Shown in pieces: positions 7,742-16,398 of a stretch of DNA of 64,000 nt. The DNA lies in contig NZ_SDLT01000016.1 in the NCBI RefSeq assembly GCF_004522235.1, positions 62,001 to 126,000 on the forward strand, in the 5' to 3' direction. How positions within the stretch are numbered: the first letter of the stretch is position 1; each line of letters begins with the position of its first letter. The position numbers and the translations under genes were made by a program. The DNA comes from Amycolatopsis nivea (GTDB lineage: Bacteria; Actinomycetota; Actinomycetes; Mycobacteriales; Pseudonocardiaceae). The notes under the pieces were generated by a model. It saw nothing but the letters and a program-made list of their open reading frames with translations, was not told the origin of the DNA and made no database searches.

Positions 7742-8829
7742 GATTCCTCCGCTCGCAGCGGGAACGCGGCCCGCACCCGGTAGCTGCCTGTGCCGTCCGG
7801 GCCGGCGCGGAGTGTTCCGCCGGTCAGCGTGACGCGTTCGCGCATGCCGATCACTCCGTAGCCCGCGCCCGGCAGCCCGGACGAATCGGCGAGCGGGTTG
7901 GCGACTTCGACCACCAGGTCGTCGTCGGAAGTGGACAGTCGCACGTCGATAGTCGTTCCCGGCGCGTGTTTCGCCGCGTTCGTGAGCGCTTCCTGCACGA
8001 TCCGGTACGCCGCGCGTCCGATCGGGTCGGGCACGTCCGGCATCGGCTCCGGCAGGCTGGCACGCACCTGCGCACCGGCGGCGGCGAGGTCGTCGGCGAG
8101 CTGGCGGACCCCGCCCAGTGTCGGATCCGGCAGCGAACGCGGTTCCGGACCGTCGTCGCGGAGCACCTTCAGGATGTCGCGCAATTCGTTGAGCGCGGCG
8201 GAACTCGATTCGCGGATCACCTCGGCGAGCTGCGCGGTCTCGTCGTCCTTGGCCCGCACGGAAAGCGCGCCCGCCTGCAGCGCGACGATGCTGACCCGGT
8301 GCGCGACGACGTCGTGCATCTCGCGCGCGATCCGCCGCCGCTCGGCCGTCACGGCCCGCTCGCCGAGCAGATCGCGCTCGCGTTCGGCCTGCTCCGCGCG
8401 GTCGCGCAGGGCCGCGAGCAAGGCCGCGCGCTGGTGCATCCACAGCCCGGCCAGCGCCGGGACGACGACCTCCATGACGAGGGCGAGCCCGAACGTCTTC
8501 CAGTCCGGCAGGTTCGCCGGCCGGACGAACGACACCAGCAGCCCGGTTTCCGCGAGCACGGCGACCGCGGTCGGCCAGCGGAGCCCGCGCAGCGAAGCGA
8601 CGGTGTAAAGAGTGACGGAGGTGCCCCACAACGGCGGCGTGGCCAGCGCGACGCCGACCGAGACCAGCATCGCGGGCAAGGGGAACCGGCGGCGCAGCAG
8701 GACTGCCAGGAACATCACCGCGACCGCGACCGGCCAGAACCACGGGTGGTCCGCGTCCGGCAGGTCGCCGGCCAGCGTCAGGCCGAGCACGGCGAGCGCC
8801 ACGGCCAGGTCGATCAGGTGGTTGCGCAC
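7735..8829 (-). CDS. Sensor histidine kinase of the NarL-partner (HisKA_3) type
   Basis: The 364-residue protein has about four to five N-terminal membrane segments (roughly residues 5-130), a short coiled linker (LRDRAEQAERERDLL), and a HisKA_3 dimerisation domain with the phospho-His in REMHDVVAHRVS. A HATPase domain follows (EALTNAAKHA, then GYGVIGMRERV). No extracellular sensor domain is visible, so it may sense membrane or envelope state. I chose GTG 8827-8829 (VRNHLID) because upstream codons give an unlikely N-terminus. It overlaps its regulator gene by seven bases. The next gene upstream is divergent. Confidence 0.9.
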   Translation of the reverse strand: MRNHLIDLAVALAVLGLTLAGDLPDADHPWFWPVAVAVMFLAVLLRRRFPLPAMLVSVGVALATPPLWGTSVTLYTVASLRGLRWPTAVAVLAETGLLVSFVRPANLPDWKTFGLALVMEVVVPALAGLWMHQRAALLAALRDRAEQAERERDLLGERAVTAERRRIAREMHDVVAHRVSIVALQAGALSVRAKDDETAQLAEVIRESSSAALNELRDILKVLRDDGPEPRSLPDPTLGGVRQLADDLAAAGAQVRASLPEPMPDVPDPIGRAAYRIVQEALTNAAKHAPGTTIDVRLSTSDDDLVVEVANPLADSSGLPGAGYGVIGMRERVTLTGGTLRAGPDGTGSYRVRAAFPLRAEESC

Positions 8830-8974
8830 TCCGCCACCGTAAGCCCTGCACGAAATTCCCCCACTGGGCGTCTTCGAGGGAAACCGGGGTCCGGCGGCCG
8901 CTCCGGTTGCCGAAGGGTTTTCCCCGGGTATTCTGCCGAGCGTCGCGATCAAACCCAGCCCGGGAGTGCGGATC

Positions 8975-9439
8975 ATGTCCTACGCCGTCGATTTCACCGC
9001 CGTGTCGACTGTCGGCCTGGAGTCCTCCCCGGTCGCGGACGCGCTCGCCGGGCTGCGGGCGAACGAGGCGCGCTACTTCAAGAACAAGTACGACCACGTC
9101 TTCACCGTCGAGCCCGCGGCCGAGGTCCCGGAGATCATCGACTGGGTGCACCGGATCCTCAAGGAAGAACGCGATCTCGTCATCGCCTCGCGGCCGCTCG
9201 AGGCGACCGAATTCGAGGTCGACGGCATCCGGATGTCCTACGTGTTCTACGAGAGCGGCCTGTCGATCAACGTCATGTACACCCTCGAAGAGGGCGGCAA
9301 GCGGGCCGTCGGGTTCAAGCTGTCCGACGGGATGGACGTCCCGGAGGAACTCGCCGACAAGTTCAAGTTCGCGCGCCAGAAGTCGAAGCTCGCCGGGACG
9401 ATCCGCGGGTCCTACTTCGTCATCAAGAACGCGTACTGA
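8975..9439 (+). CDS. Hypothetical protein, 154 residues
   Basis: I do not recognise this family. The product is a soluble, charged alpha/beta-type protein with no signal peptide or membrane segment. It contains ARYFKNKYDHVF, an acidic central part (LEATEFEVDGIRMSYVFYE) and a basic C-terminus (FARQKSKLAGTIRGSYFVIKNAY). ATG 8975 follows GGGAG at good spacing; an in-frame GTG at 8966 is the alternative. Codon use looks normal for this genome. It is divergent from the histidine kinase, and its last 17 bases overlap the convergent membrane protein gene. Confidence 0.75.
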   Translation: MSYAVDFTAVSTVGLESSPVADALAGLRANEARYFKNKYDHVFTVEPAAEVPEIIDWVHRILKEERDLVIASRPLEATEFEVDGIRMSYVFYESGLSINVMYTLEEGGKRAVGFKLSDGMDVPEELADKFKFARQKSKLAGTIRGSYFVIKNAY

Positions 9440-10661
9440 CCCGCAGCGCGGCGCTGCGCAGGCACAGCAGCAGCGGCAGGGAACTGTCGTCGCGCAGCCT
9501 CGGCGGCAAGGCGTTCGCTTCGGCCACCGGTACGCCGTCGGCCAGTTCCTCGCCCAGCGCGGCCAGATCGATTTCCAGGACGGTGACTCCGGCGCTGTAA
9601 AGCCGTTCCGCGCCCTTCGCGCGGCGGCTGGTCAGTTCGGTGCTGTCGACGGACAGCCGGGTCACGCCGAAGAACTCCGGTTTCGCGCCGCGTTCGAGCC
9701 AGCGTGCGAAACCGGTCAGCCGCGTCTCGGAGATCTCGTTGGGCCGGACGGCCGCCTCTTCGCACAGTTCGCGTTCCATCCCCGCACACACCGCGGTGTG
9801 CAGGGTCCGGCGGGTTCCTCCTTGCGGGGTAAGGAGATCCCGCGGTTCCAGGCTGCCGCTTCCGGACGGGGCGAGCAGGAGCCCGCTGGCCGAGTTGCGG
9901 GCCGACTGGCGGACCACGACGAGCAGGCCGTCCGAGGTGAACGCGATCGTGGACACGCCGACGAGGTCGGCGAGCGTGCTCGCGCCGAGGGTCCGCAGCG
10001 CGCCGGACGAGTCGGTCAGTTCCTCGTTGCGCAGGTCGTACTCGTGGCCGTCGGCGGAGTTCGTGATGCGCAGCGACGCCAGTTCGTTGCTGCAGACCGC
10101 GTCGAAGAACCGGGCGCGATGCAGGACGATCGGCGCCGGCCGCGCCCCGGCTACCGGCAGCGGTTCGCCGCGCATGCCGACGATCGGGCCGTTGAACAGC
10201 AACCGGCCGCGAGCCCGCAACGGCAGCACGTGCGGCGCGGTCGCCTTCAGCTTCGCGGGCAGCCGGTAGGGATCCTCGGCGACGGTGATGCTGAAGGTGG
10301 TTTCGGCGAGCGCCGCGTCGATGGCGTCGCTGACCAATGCGGTGCCGCGGGAGGGAACCGCCAGGTACTGCGCGTCGGGATAGGCCTGCGGCGGCGGGGT
10401 GTCGGCGATCGGAAACGGCGCGACGATCGCGGTGAACTCGTAACCGGCCCACCGTTTCCGCAGCAGGCGGATGTCCCGCACGAGGGTCAGCAGGCCGAGC
10501 AGGAGCGCGACGATCGACACGACGACGCCGAACGCGCTCGGCAGGATCGTGACGGCGCCGAGCACGACCCCGAGTGCGGACACGGCGACCGGCCATTCCC
10601 CGGCTCCGACGAAGACGAGATAGTCGGCCGTGGCCCGGGCCCGGCGGGTCAGTTTTCCCAT
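9423..10661 (-). CDS. Membrane-anchored protein with a Nudix-like motif
   Basis: The 412-residue product has two adjacent hydrophobic segments at about residues 25-65 (from AVSALGVVLGAV to LLLGLLTLV) and a large, probably cytoplasmic domain. Late in that domain RELCEEAAV resembles the core of a Nudix box (REUXEE). The usual upstream Glu and the following Gly are missing, so activity is uncertain. A second clue is EYDLRNEELTD followed by a GVTRLSVDSTEL segment, as in Nudix-fold strands. I took ATG 10659-10661 (MGKLTRR); GTG 10679 is possible. It ends inside the 3' end of the convergent 8975 gene. Confidence 0.7.
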   Translation of the reverse strand: MGKLTRRARATADYLVFVGAGEWPVAVSALGVVLGAVTILPSAFGVVVSIVALLLGLLTLVRDIRLLRKRWAGYEFTAIVAPFPIADTPPPQAYPDAQYLAVPSRGTALVSDAIDAALAETTFSITVAEDPYRLPAKLKATAPHVLPLRARGRLLFNGPIVGMRGEPLPVAGARPAPIVLHRARFFDAVCSNELASLRITNSADGHEYDLRNEELTDSSGALRTLGASTLADLVGVSTIAFTSDGLLVVVRQSARNSASGLLLAPSGSGSLEPRDLLTPQGGTRRTLHTAVCAGMERELCEEAAVRPNEISETRLTGFARWLERGAKPEFFGVTRLSVDSTELTSRRAKGAERLYSAGVTVLEIDLAALGEELADGVPVAEANALPPRLRDDSSLPLLLCLRSAALRVSTRS

Positions 10662-10841
10662 CGCCGCACTGTTTAGCACGGATCGGCCCGCCGGGTCACC
10701 GAGTCGGGTGAAGTGTTACCGCGAGATCGTGCAGCAGAGGTGGTGGCCTGCTGCGGTGGTCCGGCGGGTAAGGGAGGTCGGCGCCGCGACGAAGTAGTCA
10801 AACCCGTTGCGCCGCAACGAAAATTTCTCACCGAGTGCTGA

Positions 10842-11717
10842 TCATTCGCTCAACGCGCCACGAAACTCCCGCAACCCCTCGACCAGCGCCAGAATCGACG
10901 GCCGGGCGTAGTGATCCCGCCGCCATCCGGCGTACAGCGGCACCGTCAGCATCCCGTCGGGGGTTTCGATCGGGATGGAGCGCAGGCCGAACCGGACCAG
11001 GTCGGTTACCAGGCACACCTCGCCGCGGCCGGCGGCGCGGGCCTGGGCGACGCTGGGGGAGCCGGTTTCGTTCAGTTCGGCCGGGACGAGTCCGACTCGG
11101 TGGAACGCCTCGTCCACGACCAGGCGCGCGGCGTTGCTGCGGTTCATCACCAGCAACGGTTCGGTGGCCAGCTCGGCCAGCGGGATCGACTCCGCGTCGT
11201 ACCAGCGGTGGCCGGGCCGGACCTGTGCGCTGACCAGGACCCGGCCCAGCGCCGCGGTTTCCAGCTGCGCGGGCGGCGGGGACGTCGAGATGCCGAGGTC
11301 GGCGCTGCTGTGCAGGAGCCGGTCGAAAACCTGGTCCGGCGGGACCGGGAACGCGTCTCGCAGCACCGGTCCGGCCTTGCCGGTGGCCATGAACGGCGCC
11401 AGCAGGCTGTCCACTGTGCTCGGCGGCGCGACGAGCGTCAGCGGGGTGTCCTCGGTGCGGCCGATCGCGGCCATCACCGCGCCCGCCTCCTCCGCGCGGC
11501 GCACCAGGTCCTGGGCGATCGGCACGAACCGGGTGCCTGCCGCGCTGAGGGTGAGCGAACCCGGCGATCGCGAGAACAACGCCACCCCGAGTTCGGTTTC
11601 CAGCGCGCGAAGCTGCCGCGACAGCGACGGTTGCGCGACCCGGACGGCGCGCGCCGCGGCGGTGACCGAGCCTTCCCGCACGACGGCCAGGAAATAACGC
11701 ACCACACGCAGTTCCAC
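10842..11717 (-). CDS. LysR-family transcriptional regulator
   Basis: The 291-residue product has a classic N-terminal winged helix (LRVVRYFLAVVREGSVTAAARAV, then QPSLSRQLRALETELGVALF) and a periplasmic-binding-type effector domain from about residue 90. GTG 11715-11717 follows a GGAGG site. The gene is divergent from the transporter/amidohydrolase operon with 100 bases between, the usual LysR arrangement, so it probably controls that operon in response to its substrate. A direct repeat AGGTATCGGA / AGGTATTGGA in the gap is a candidate site. Confidence 0.92.
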   Translation of the reverse strand: MELRVVRYFLAVVREGSVTAAARAVRVAQPSLSRQLRALETELGVALFSRSPGSLTLSAAGTRFVPIAQDLVRRAEEAGAVMAAIGRTEDTPLTLVAPPSTVDSLLAPFMATGKAGPVLRDAFPVPPDQVFDRLLHSSADLGISTSPPPAQLETAALGRVLVSAQVRPGHRWYDAESIPLAELATEPLLVMNRSNAARLVVDEAFHRVGLVPAELNETGSPSVAQARAAGRGEVCLVTDLVRFGLRSIPIETPDGMLTVPLYAGWRRDHYARPSILALVEGLREFRGALSE

Positions 11718-11730
11718 GCCTATGCCTCCG

Positions 11731-11762
11731 AGGTATCGGAATGGGTCCGGACAGGTATTGGA
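11731..11762. promoter_or_regulatory. Direct repeat in the LysR/transporter divergent promoter region
   Basis: AGGTATCGGA at 11731-11740 and AGGTATTGGA at 11753-11762 differ by one base and are 22 bases apart, about two helical turns. They lie between the divergent LysR and MFS genes and may be part of the regulator's binding region. Function is inferred from position only. Confidence 0.35.
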
Positions 11763-11817
11763 CAGCATAGGTCGCGGGACGAAGACTCTGGGGAACACCG
11801 CCGCCAGGGAGTTGCCC

Positions 11818-13122
11818 GTGAACCACGAAACCGCCACCGGCCGCCGGGCCGCGCTCGCCTCCTTCGCCGGGACGGCGATCGAGTGGTACGACTTCTACCT
11901 ATACGGGACCGCGTCCGCGCTGGTCTTCGGGAAGCTGTTCTTCCCCGAATTGAACCCGGCGACCGGCGTGCTCGCCGCGTTCGGCACGTTCTGGGTCGGC
12001 TTTCTCGCCCGGCCGCTGGGCGGGATCGTGTTCGGGCACCTCGGCGACCGGGTCGGGCGCAAGAACACGCTGGTCGTCACGCTGCTGCTGATGGGGTTCG
12101 CGACCTTCGCGGTCGGGCTGCTGCCGACGTACGCCAAGATCGGCATCGCCGCGCCGTTGCTGCTCGTCGCACTGCGCGCGGTGCAGGGCGTCGCGGTCGG
12201 CGGGGAGTGGGGCGGCGCGGTCGTGCTCGCCGCGGAGAACGCGCCCGCCGGACGCGGGTCGTACTTCGCGATGTTCGCCCAGCAGGGCTCGCCCGCCGGG
12301 TCGATTCTGTCCACAGTGGTCTTTCTCGCCGTGAGCGCGTTGCCGGACGAGCAGTTCCTGACCTGGGGCTGGCGGGTGCCGTTCCTGCTGTCCGGGGTGC
12401 TGGTCGCGCTGGGCCTGCTGATCCGGCTGAAGGTCGAGGAACCGGCGGAGTTCGTGCGGGCCAAGGCGAAAGCCGCCGTCGCGAAGGTGCCGCTGGTCGA
12501 GGTCCTGCGGACTGCTTGGCGGACCGTGCTGCTCGGCATCGGCGCGAGCATCATGGGCATCGCCGCCGCGTACTTCAGCAACACGTTCGTCCTCGCCTGG
12601 TCCACGAACGAACTCGGCATCGGCCGCCAGACCATGCTGTACGTGCTGCTCGGCGCGTCGGTGGTGCAGTTCTGCTGGCAGCCGGTCGCGGCGCGGCTGG
12701 CCGAACGCGTCGGCGAAACGCGGTTCATGGCGGTTTCGCTGGGCTGCAACATCGTGGTGACCGTGCCGATGTACCTGCTGATCGCGTCCGGCAATCCGGG
12801 ACTGGCGTTTGTCGGCATCGCAGTCGCGACCGTGTGCGGCTCCGGCTACTACGCGGTGCTCGCCGGATTCCTCACCCGCGGCTTCCCGATTCACCTGCGG
12901 TACACCGGAATCTCCCTGTCCTATCAGCTGTGCAGCACCATCTTCGGCGGCACCACGCCGTTCATCGCGCAGGCGCTGCTCAACGCGACGCACGGTGCGA
13001 TCTGGCCGGTCGTCATCTACCACGTCGTGCTGCTCACGCTGACCCTCACCTGCGTCCTGGCGCTCGCCCGCCGGACCGCGGCCGTCGCCGAATCCGCAAA
13101 AACCCTGACCCGACAAGGATGA
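11818..13122 (+). CDS. MFS transporter, metabolite:H+ symporter (MHS) type
   Basis: The 434-residue protein has about 12 membrane segments and the MHS hallmarks: GTAIEWYDFYLYGTASAL at the start, the loop GHLGDRVGRKNTLV after TM2, and RAVQGVAVGGEWGGAVVL in TM4. Members of this family import carboxylates and other small organic solutes with protons. GTG 11818-11820 follows AGGGAG. Its TGA overlaps the ATG of the amidohydrolase gene (ATGA at 13119), so the two form an operon. It probably imports the amidohydrolase substrate or a precursor. Confidence 0.9.
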   Translation: MNHETATGRRAALASFAGTAIEWYDFYLYGTASALVFGKLFFPELNPATGVLAAFGTFWVGFLARPLGGIVFGHLGDRVGRKNTLVVTLLLMGFATFAVGLLPTYAKIGIAAPLLLVALRAVQGVAVGGEWGGAVVLAAENAPAGRGSYFAMFAQQGSPAGSILSTVVFLAVSALPDEQFLTWGWRVPFLLSGVLVALGLLIRLKVEEPAEFVRAKAKAAVAKVPLVEVLRTAWRTVLLGIGASIMGIAAAYFSNTFVLAWSTNELGIGRQTMLYVLLGASVVQFCWQPVAARLAERVGETRFMAVSLGCNIVVTVPMYLLIASGNPGLAFVGIAVATVCGSGYYAVLAGFLTRGFPIHLRYTGISLSYQLCSTIFGGTTPFIAQALLNATHGAIWPVVIYHVVLLTLTLTCVLALARRTAAVAESAKTLTRQG

Positions 13123-14774
13123 GCTCAGTGCGTCTCGATGCGTTATTCCACAATGGACGTTTCACCACGCTGGACCGGGACCGTCCACAAGCGACCGCGC
13201 TCGGCGTGATCGGCGGCCGGATCGTCGGATTCGACGACGAGGTCCGCAGTCTCGCCGCGGACACGGTGATCGACCTCGGCGGCGCGCCGGTCGTCCCCGG
13301 CCTCAACGACGCGCACCAGCACTTGAGCATGCGCGGCAAGCTGATCCGCGGGCTGGACGTCTCCGCCGAAGCCGCGCCGACGCTCGACGCGCTCTACCAG
13401 GCCGTGGCGGAGCGAGCCGCGACGCTGCCCGCCGACGCGTGGGTGACCGGCGCGGGCTACGACCAGAACAAGATCGGCGCGCACCCCACCGCCGAAGTCC
13501 TGCACCGCGCCGCCGGAGGACGGCCGGTCTGGCTCACGCACACGTCGCGGCACATGGCCGTGGCGAGCACCGAAGCCTTTGCCCTGGCCGGATATCCGGA
13601 TCGGCTGGGTGTGCCGGACGTTCCCGGCGGCACCGTGGTGCGCGACGAAGACGGCCGCGCCACCGGCTTGCTGCAGGAACGCGCGACTGTCCTGGTCGAC
13701 CGCCTGCTGCGTCCCGAGGCGACCGAAGAGGTCATCGCCAACATCGCCGCGGGTGCGCACGCCGCGCTCAAAGACGGCCTGACCAGCGTCACCGAGCCTG
13801 GTATCGGCACCGTCGACGGCATCGGCCACGGCCGCGCCGATTTCGATTCCTTCCTGCGCACCCGCGAACGCGGGCTGCTGGGCGTGCGGATGACGGTGAT
13901 GCCCTACATCACCGCCCTGCGCGACTGCGGCCTGTTCGAACCCGGCGGCGAGTGGTTCGGGCTCGACCTCGGCGTGCGCACCGGAGCCGGCGACGACCGG
14001 CTGCGCATCGGCCCGGTCAAAATCCTCTCCGACGGCTCGCTGATCGGCCGGTCCGCCGCGATGTGCTGCGACTACGAGGACGCCCCCGGCAACCAGGGGC
14101 TGATGCTGTTCGAGCCGGACGAACTGCGCCGCTACATCCTCGAAGCGCACCGGTGCCACTGGCAGATCGCCACGCACGCGATCGGCGACGCGGCTCTCGG
14201 AGCGGTCCTGGATGCGTATGAGGAAGCTCAGCAGAAGTATCCGCGCGAGGACGTCCGGCACCGCATCGAACACTGCGCGGTCGCCGACGATGCCGCTGTC
14301 GCGCGGATCGCGGAGCTGGGGGTGATCCCCGTGCCACAGGGCCGATTCCTGTCCGAGATCGGCGACGGACTGCTCGCCGCGCTCGGCCCGGAACGCAGTC
14401 GGCTGGCGTATCGGATGCGGAGTTTCCTCGACGCCGGTGTGGTTCTGCCGGGCAGCACGGACGCTCCGGTGGTCGCGGCGTCGCCGTTGCTGAGCATCCA
14501 CGACATGGTCAACCGCCGGACTGCGGCTGGGCAGCCGATCGGGCTGGAGGAAGCGGTGACCGCCGAGGAAGCGTTGCGGGCGTACACGGTGGGTTCGGCG
14601 TATGCGGTGCACGAGGAGAAGGTCAAGGGCACGTTGAGCCGGGGGAAGCTGGCTGACTTCACGGTGTTGAGCGATGATCTGCTGACGGTCGCCCCAGCGA
14701 AGATCGGTGAGATCACCATCGGCGCAACAGTCGTGGGCGGCGAGGTCGCGTACAACGACGGGGCCGCGCGCTAA
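13119..14774 (+). CDS. Amidohydrolase 3 family (YtcJ-like) hydrolase
   Basis: The 551-residue product starts with the short beta-sandwich of metal-dependent amidohydrolases (LFHNGRFTTLDRD), then NDAHQHLSMRG with a His-x-His-type metal pair. Later metal ligands are seen in IATHAIGDAALG, HRIEHCAVAD and PGSTDAPV. It ends in a second sandwich segment (GKLADFTVLSDD). The family hydrolyses amides of widely varying substrates; none can be assigned here. ATG 13119 overlaps the transporter stop; GTG 13128, with AAGGA eight bases before it, is a good alternative start. Confidence 0.9.
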   Translation: MSSVRLDALFHNGRFTTLDRDRPQATALGVIGGRIVGFDDEVRSLAADTVIDLGGAPVVPGLNDAHQHLSMRGKLIRGLDVSAEAAPTLDALYQAVAERAATLPADAWVTGAGYDQNKIGAHPTAEVLHRAAGGRPVWLTHTSRHMAVASTEAFALAGYPDRLGVPDVPGGTVVRDEDGRATGLLQERATVLVDRLLRPEATEEVIANIAAGAHAALKDGLTSVTEPGIGTVDGIGHGRADFDSFLRTRERGLLGVRMTVMPYITALRDCGLFEPGGEWFGLDLGVRTGAGDDRLRIGPVKILSDGSLIGRSAAMCCDYEDAPGNQGLMLFEPDELRRYILEAHRCHWQIATHAIGDAALGAVLDAYEEAQQKYPREDVRHRIEHCAVADDAAVARIAELGVIPVPQGRFLSEIGDGLLAALGPERSRLAYRMRSFLDAGVVLPGSTDAPVVAASPLLSIHDMVNRRTAAGQPIGLEEAVTAEEALRAYTVGSAYAVHEEKVKGTLSRGKLADFTVLSDDLLTVAPAKIGEITIGATVVGGEVAYNDGAAR

Positions 14775-14777
14775 AAA

Positions 14778-14809
14778 GGACGGGTGCGACGCCGTTGTCG
14801 CACCCGTCC
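14778..14809. terminator. Hairpin after the amidohydrolase gene
   Basis: GGACGGGTGCGAC (14778-14790) and its exact complement (14797-14809) form a 13-bp stem with a six-base loop, starting three bases after the TAA of the upstream gene. There is no U-tract; strong stems like this commonly serve as terminators in high-GC actinomycetes. Confidence 0.8.
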
Positions 14810-14860
14810 GACAGCCGGGGCCAGCGCGGCGGCAGTGACGCGTCAACCCCGAAACTGAAC

Positions 14861-14896
14861 GGGGCGAAGCGCGGCGACGCTGCCGCGCTTGGCCCC
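14861..14896. terminator. Second hairpin between convergent genes
   Basis: Arms 14861-14875 and 14882-14896 pair over 15 positions with one mismatch and a six-base loop (GACGCT). With the next hairpin it forms a related pair: both are preceded by CTGAACGG and share GCGCGGCGACG. It probably works as part of a two-sided terminator between the amidohydrolase operon and gltBD. Confidence 0.7.
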
Positions 14897-14906
14897 GAGT
14901 CTGAAC

Positions 14907-14940
14907 GGAGCAGGCGCGGCGACGTTGACGCGCCTGCTCC
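14907..14940. terminator. Third hairpin, next to the gltD stop
   Basis: GGAGCAGGCGCG (14907-14918) and its exact complement (14929-14940) form a 12-bp stem with a ten-base loop, seven bases from the gltD stop codon. It is a candidate terminator for the gltBD transcript on the minus strand. Confidence 0.75.
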
Positions 14941-14946
14941 GAGTCC

Positions 14947-16398
14947 TCAGGAGATCGGCCGGTCCGTCGGCGCGATCGGGGCCGGGAGCACGCCCCGGCC
15001 GGTCAGGAAGGCGTCCACGCCGGCCGCGCACGAGCGGCCCTCCGCGATCGCCCACACGATCAGCGACTGCCCGCGGCCCATGTCGCCCGCCACGAACACA
15101 TTGTCCACAGTGGTCTTGAAGTCCTTGTCCCGCACGACGTTGCCGCGCTGGTCCAGCTCCACGCCCAAGTCGGTCAGCAGGCCCTCGCGCTGCGGGCCGA
15201 GGAAGCCCATCGCCAGCAGCACCAGCTGCGCGGGCAGCTCGGTCTCGGTGCCCTCGACCGGGACGAACTTGCCGCCCTCGTTGCGCACCTCGACCAGCTT
15301 CAGCGCACGCACCCGGCCGTTCTCGTCGGCCAGGAACTCCTGCGTGTTGACCGAGTACAGCCGCTCGCCGCCCTCCTCGTGGGCGGACGTGACCCGGTAG
15401 ATCATCGGGTACGTCGGCCACGGGTGCGCATCCGTTCGCGACTCCGGCGGCTTCGGCATGATCTCCAGCTGGGTCACCGACTTCGCGCCCTGCCGGTGCG
15501 ACGTGCCGACGCAGTCCGCGCCGGTGTCGCCGCCGCCGATGACCACGACGTCGAGGCCCTTGGCCGAGTACGGCGACTCCTCGAGCTCGCCCGCCGCGAC
15601 CCGGTTGGCCGGCGGCAGGAACTCCATCGCCTGGTGGATGCCCTCGGCCGAACGGCCCTCGATCGGCAGGTCGCGCCACGCCGTCGCGCCGCCCGCCAGC
15701 ACCACCGCGTCGTGGTTCTCCCGAAGCTCCTCGACGGTGACGTCCACGCCGACGTTCACCGACGTCCGGAATTCCGTGCCCTCGGCGCGCATCTGGTCGA
15801 GGCGGCGGTCGAGGCGGAACTTCTCCATCTTGAACTCGGGAATGCCGTACCGCAGCAGCCCGCCGATCTTGTCCGCGCGCTCGTAGACCACGACGGTGTG
15901 GCCCGCGCGGGTCAGCTGCTGCGCCGCGGCCAGCCCGGACGGACCGGACCCGACGACGGCGACCTTCTTGCCCGTCTTGGCGACCGGGACCTGCGGCGTG
16001 ACCCAGCCTTCCTCGAAGGCCCGGTCGATGATCGAGATCTCGACCCGCTTGATCGACACCGGGTCGTCGTTGATGCCGAGCACGCACGCGGTTTCGCACG
16101 GCGCCGGGCACAGCGTGCCGGTGAACTCCGGGAAGTTGTTCGTGGCGTGCAGCCGGTCCGCGGCCTGCTGCCAGTCCTCCCGCCACACCAGCGTGTTCCA
16201 CTCCGGGATCAGGTTCCCGAGCGGACAGCCCTGGTGACAGAACGGGATCCCGCAGTCCATGCAGCGGCCGGCCTGCTTCTCCAGCTTGGTCGTCGCGAAG
16301 TCCTCGTAGACCTCGCGCCAGTCCATCAGCCGCAGGTCCACCGGACGCCGCTTCGGTTCCTCGCGCGTGGTGGTCAGAAAGCCCTTGGGGTCAGCCAT
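14947..16398 (-). CDS. gltD: Glutamate synthase (NADPH) small subunit
   Basis: GltD supplies electrons from NAD(P)H through FAD and iron-sulfur clusters to the large subunit. The 483-residue product carries the N-terminal [4Fe-4S] cysteine sets [17 protein letters not shown] and [10 protein letters not shown] (roughly residues 45-110), the FAD site [15 protein letters not shown] and the NADPH site [11 protein letters not shown]. The C-terminal [18 protein letters not shown] closes the FAD domain. The gene starts inside the end of gltB (eight-base overlap), so the subunits are translationally linked. Length and motifs are complete. Confidence 0.97.
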   Translation of the reverse strand: MADPKGFLTTTREEPKRRPVDLRLMDWREVYEDFATTKLEKQAGRCMDCGIPFCHQGCPLGNLIPEWNTLVWREDWQQAADRLHATNNFPEFTGTLCPAPCETACVLGINDDPVSIKRVEISIIDRAFEEGWVTPQVPVAKTGKKVAVVGSGPSGLAAAQQLTRAGHTVVVYERADKIGGLLRYGIPEFKMEKFRLDRRLDQMRAEGTEFRTSVNVGVDVTVEELRENHDAVVLAGGATAWRDLPIEGRSAEGIHQAMEFLPPANRVAAGELEESPYSAKGLDVVVIGGGDTGADCVGTSHRQGAKSVTQLEIMPKPPESRTDAHPWPTYPMIYRVTSAHEEGGERLYSVNTQEFLADENGRVRALKLVEVRNEGGKFVPVEGTETELPAQLVLLAMGFLGPQREGLLTDLGVELDQRGNVVRDKDFKTTVDNVFVAGDMGRGQSLIVWAIAEGRSCAAGVDAFLTGRGVLPAPIAPTDRPIS

